Of a stretch of DNA of 64,000 nucleotides, positions 63,885 to 64,000 are shown one piece after another. The position numbers and the translations under genes are program-made. Each line of letters begins with the position of its first letter. Within the stretch, counting starts at the first letter, position 1. The DNA is from Actinomadura opuntiae (GTDB lineage: Bacteria; Actinomycetota; Actinomycetes; Streptosporangiales; Streptosporangiaceae). The notes under the pieces are model-generated. The model searched no databases. It was not told the DNA's origin and worked only from the letters and a program-made list of their open reading frames with translations. The stretch lies in NCBI RefSeq assembly GCF_030283205.1, contig NZ_JASNWF010000015.1, positions 186,001 through 250,000 of the forward strand, in the 5' to 3' direction.

Positions 63885-64000
63885 TGACAGCCCAGCACTC
63901 CAAAGATCCACCTGCCCACGTCGGCCCGCTTTCGCGGCCCCGCACTTGACGGGGTATCCGGCCGGTTGAGCGGGACGGGCGGCGGAGGAGCCGTCCATTG

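Larger units (their letters stand above)
62015..64000 (-). mobile_element. Group II intron, 3' portion (continues beyond window)
   Basis: Minus-strand order is: maturase ORF (63884-62067), domain V (62068-62033), then a domain VI-like stem and the ISKra4 coding sequence. The 5' domains lie beyond 64000. The 3' splice site is near 62015-62020. Confidence 0.88.

Overview
The window is very GC-rich actinomycete DNA. It has frequent GTG and TTG starts, ATGA/GTGA gene overlaps, strong third-position GC bias, and actinobacterial families such as TIGR02677-TIGR02680, NB-ARC/TPR regulators and a glycosyltransferase/CDP-glycerol transferase fusion. A Thermomonosporaceae or Streptosporangiales relative is plausible, but that is inference. 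It reads as an accessory region: about ten insertion sequences or fragments, a group II intron, two tyrosine-recombinase remnants, a serine recombinase and many broken genes sit between intact cassettes.

Layout. 1-6.5 kb: two NLR-like (NB-ARC/TPR) ATPases on the minus strand. Between them lies a plus-strand glycerophosphotransferase-like gene whose reading frame is broken inside nine perfect copies of a 7-bp repeat, a candidate phase-variable locus. 6.8-12.4 kb: a decayed IS630 element, an FBH1/UvrD-like helicase fused to a PD-(D/E)XK-like nuclease domain, then decayed XRE, integrase and kinase genes. 12.7-15.3 kb: a TetR regulator and a perfect palindromic operator facing an alpha/beta hydrolase that is knocked out by an IS5-type element and also carries an amber codon. 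15.9-25.0 kb: a complete type I Wadjet (jetABCD) anti-plasmid operon, the best-defined system here. 25.3-31.1 kb: unrecognised minus-strand genes interrupted by an intact IS110 element.

31.4-39.9 kb: a STAS protein, a pentapeptide-repeat gene split by an IS5/IS427 element, a translationally coupled unit that includes an unusual HTH-HTH-ECF sigma-factor fusion, a nested inverted-repeat element, a lipoprotein, a serine recombinase and a broken methyltransferase. 40.3-54.2 kb: an envelope and lipid region with three PAP2 phosphatases (one truncated), a truncated DedA, a GT-C membrane glycosyltransferase, a two-component system with a DUF347 membrane protein behind a direct-repeat box, a flippase-like protein, a PEP mutase/isocitrate lyase-family enzyme and a teichoic-acid-type polymerase. 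One palindromic operator occurs upstream of both the third PAP2 gene and the PEP mutase-family gene. 54.6-58.9 kb: IS fragments, a GNAT acetyltransferase and broken regulatory or hypothetical genes. 59.0-64.0 kb: four mobile elements nested inside one another, ending in a group II intron inside an ISKra4 transposase gene.

Many genes differ from an intact frame by a single base, often in G or C runs. This could be real decay or sequencing error, and every pseudogene call is subject to that doubt. No tRNA, rRNA or CRISPR array was recognised.
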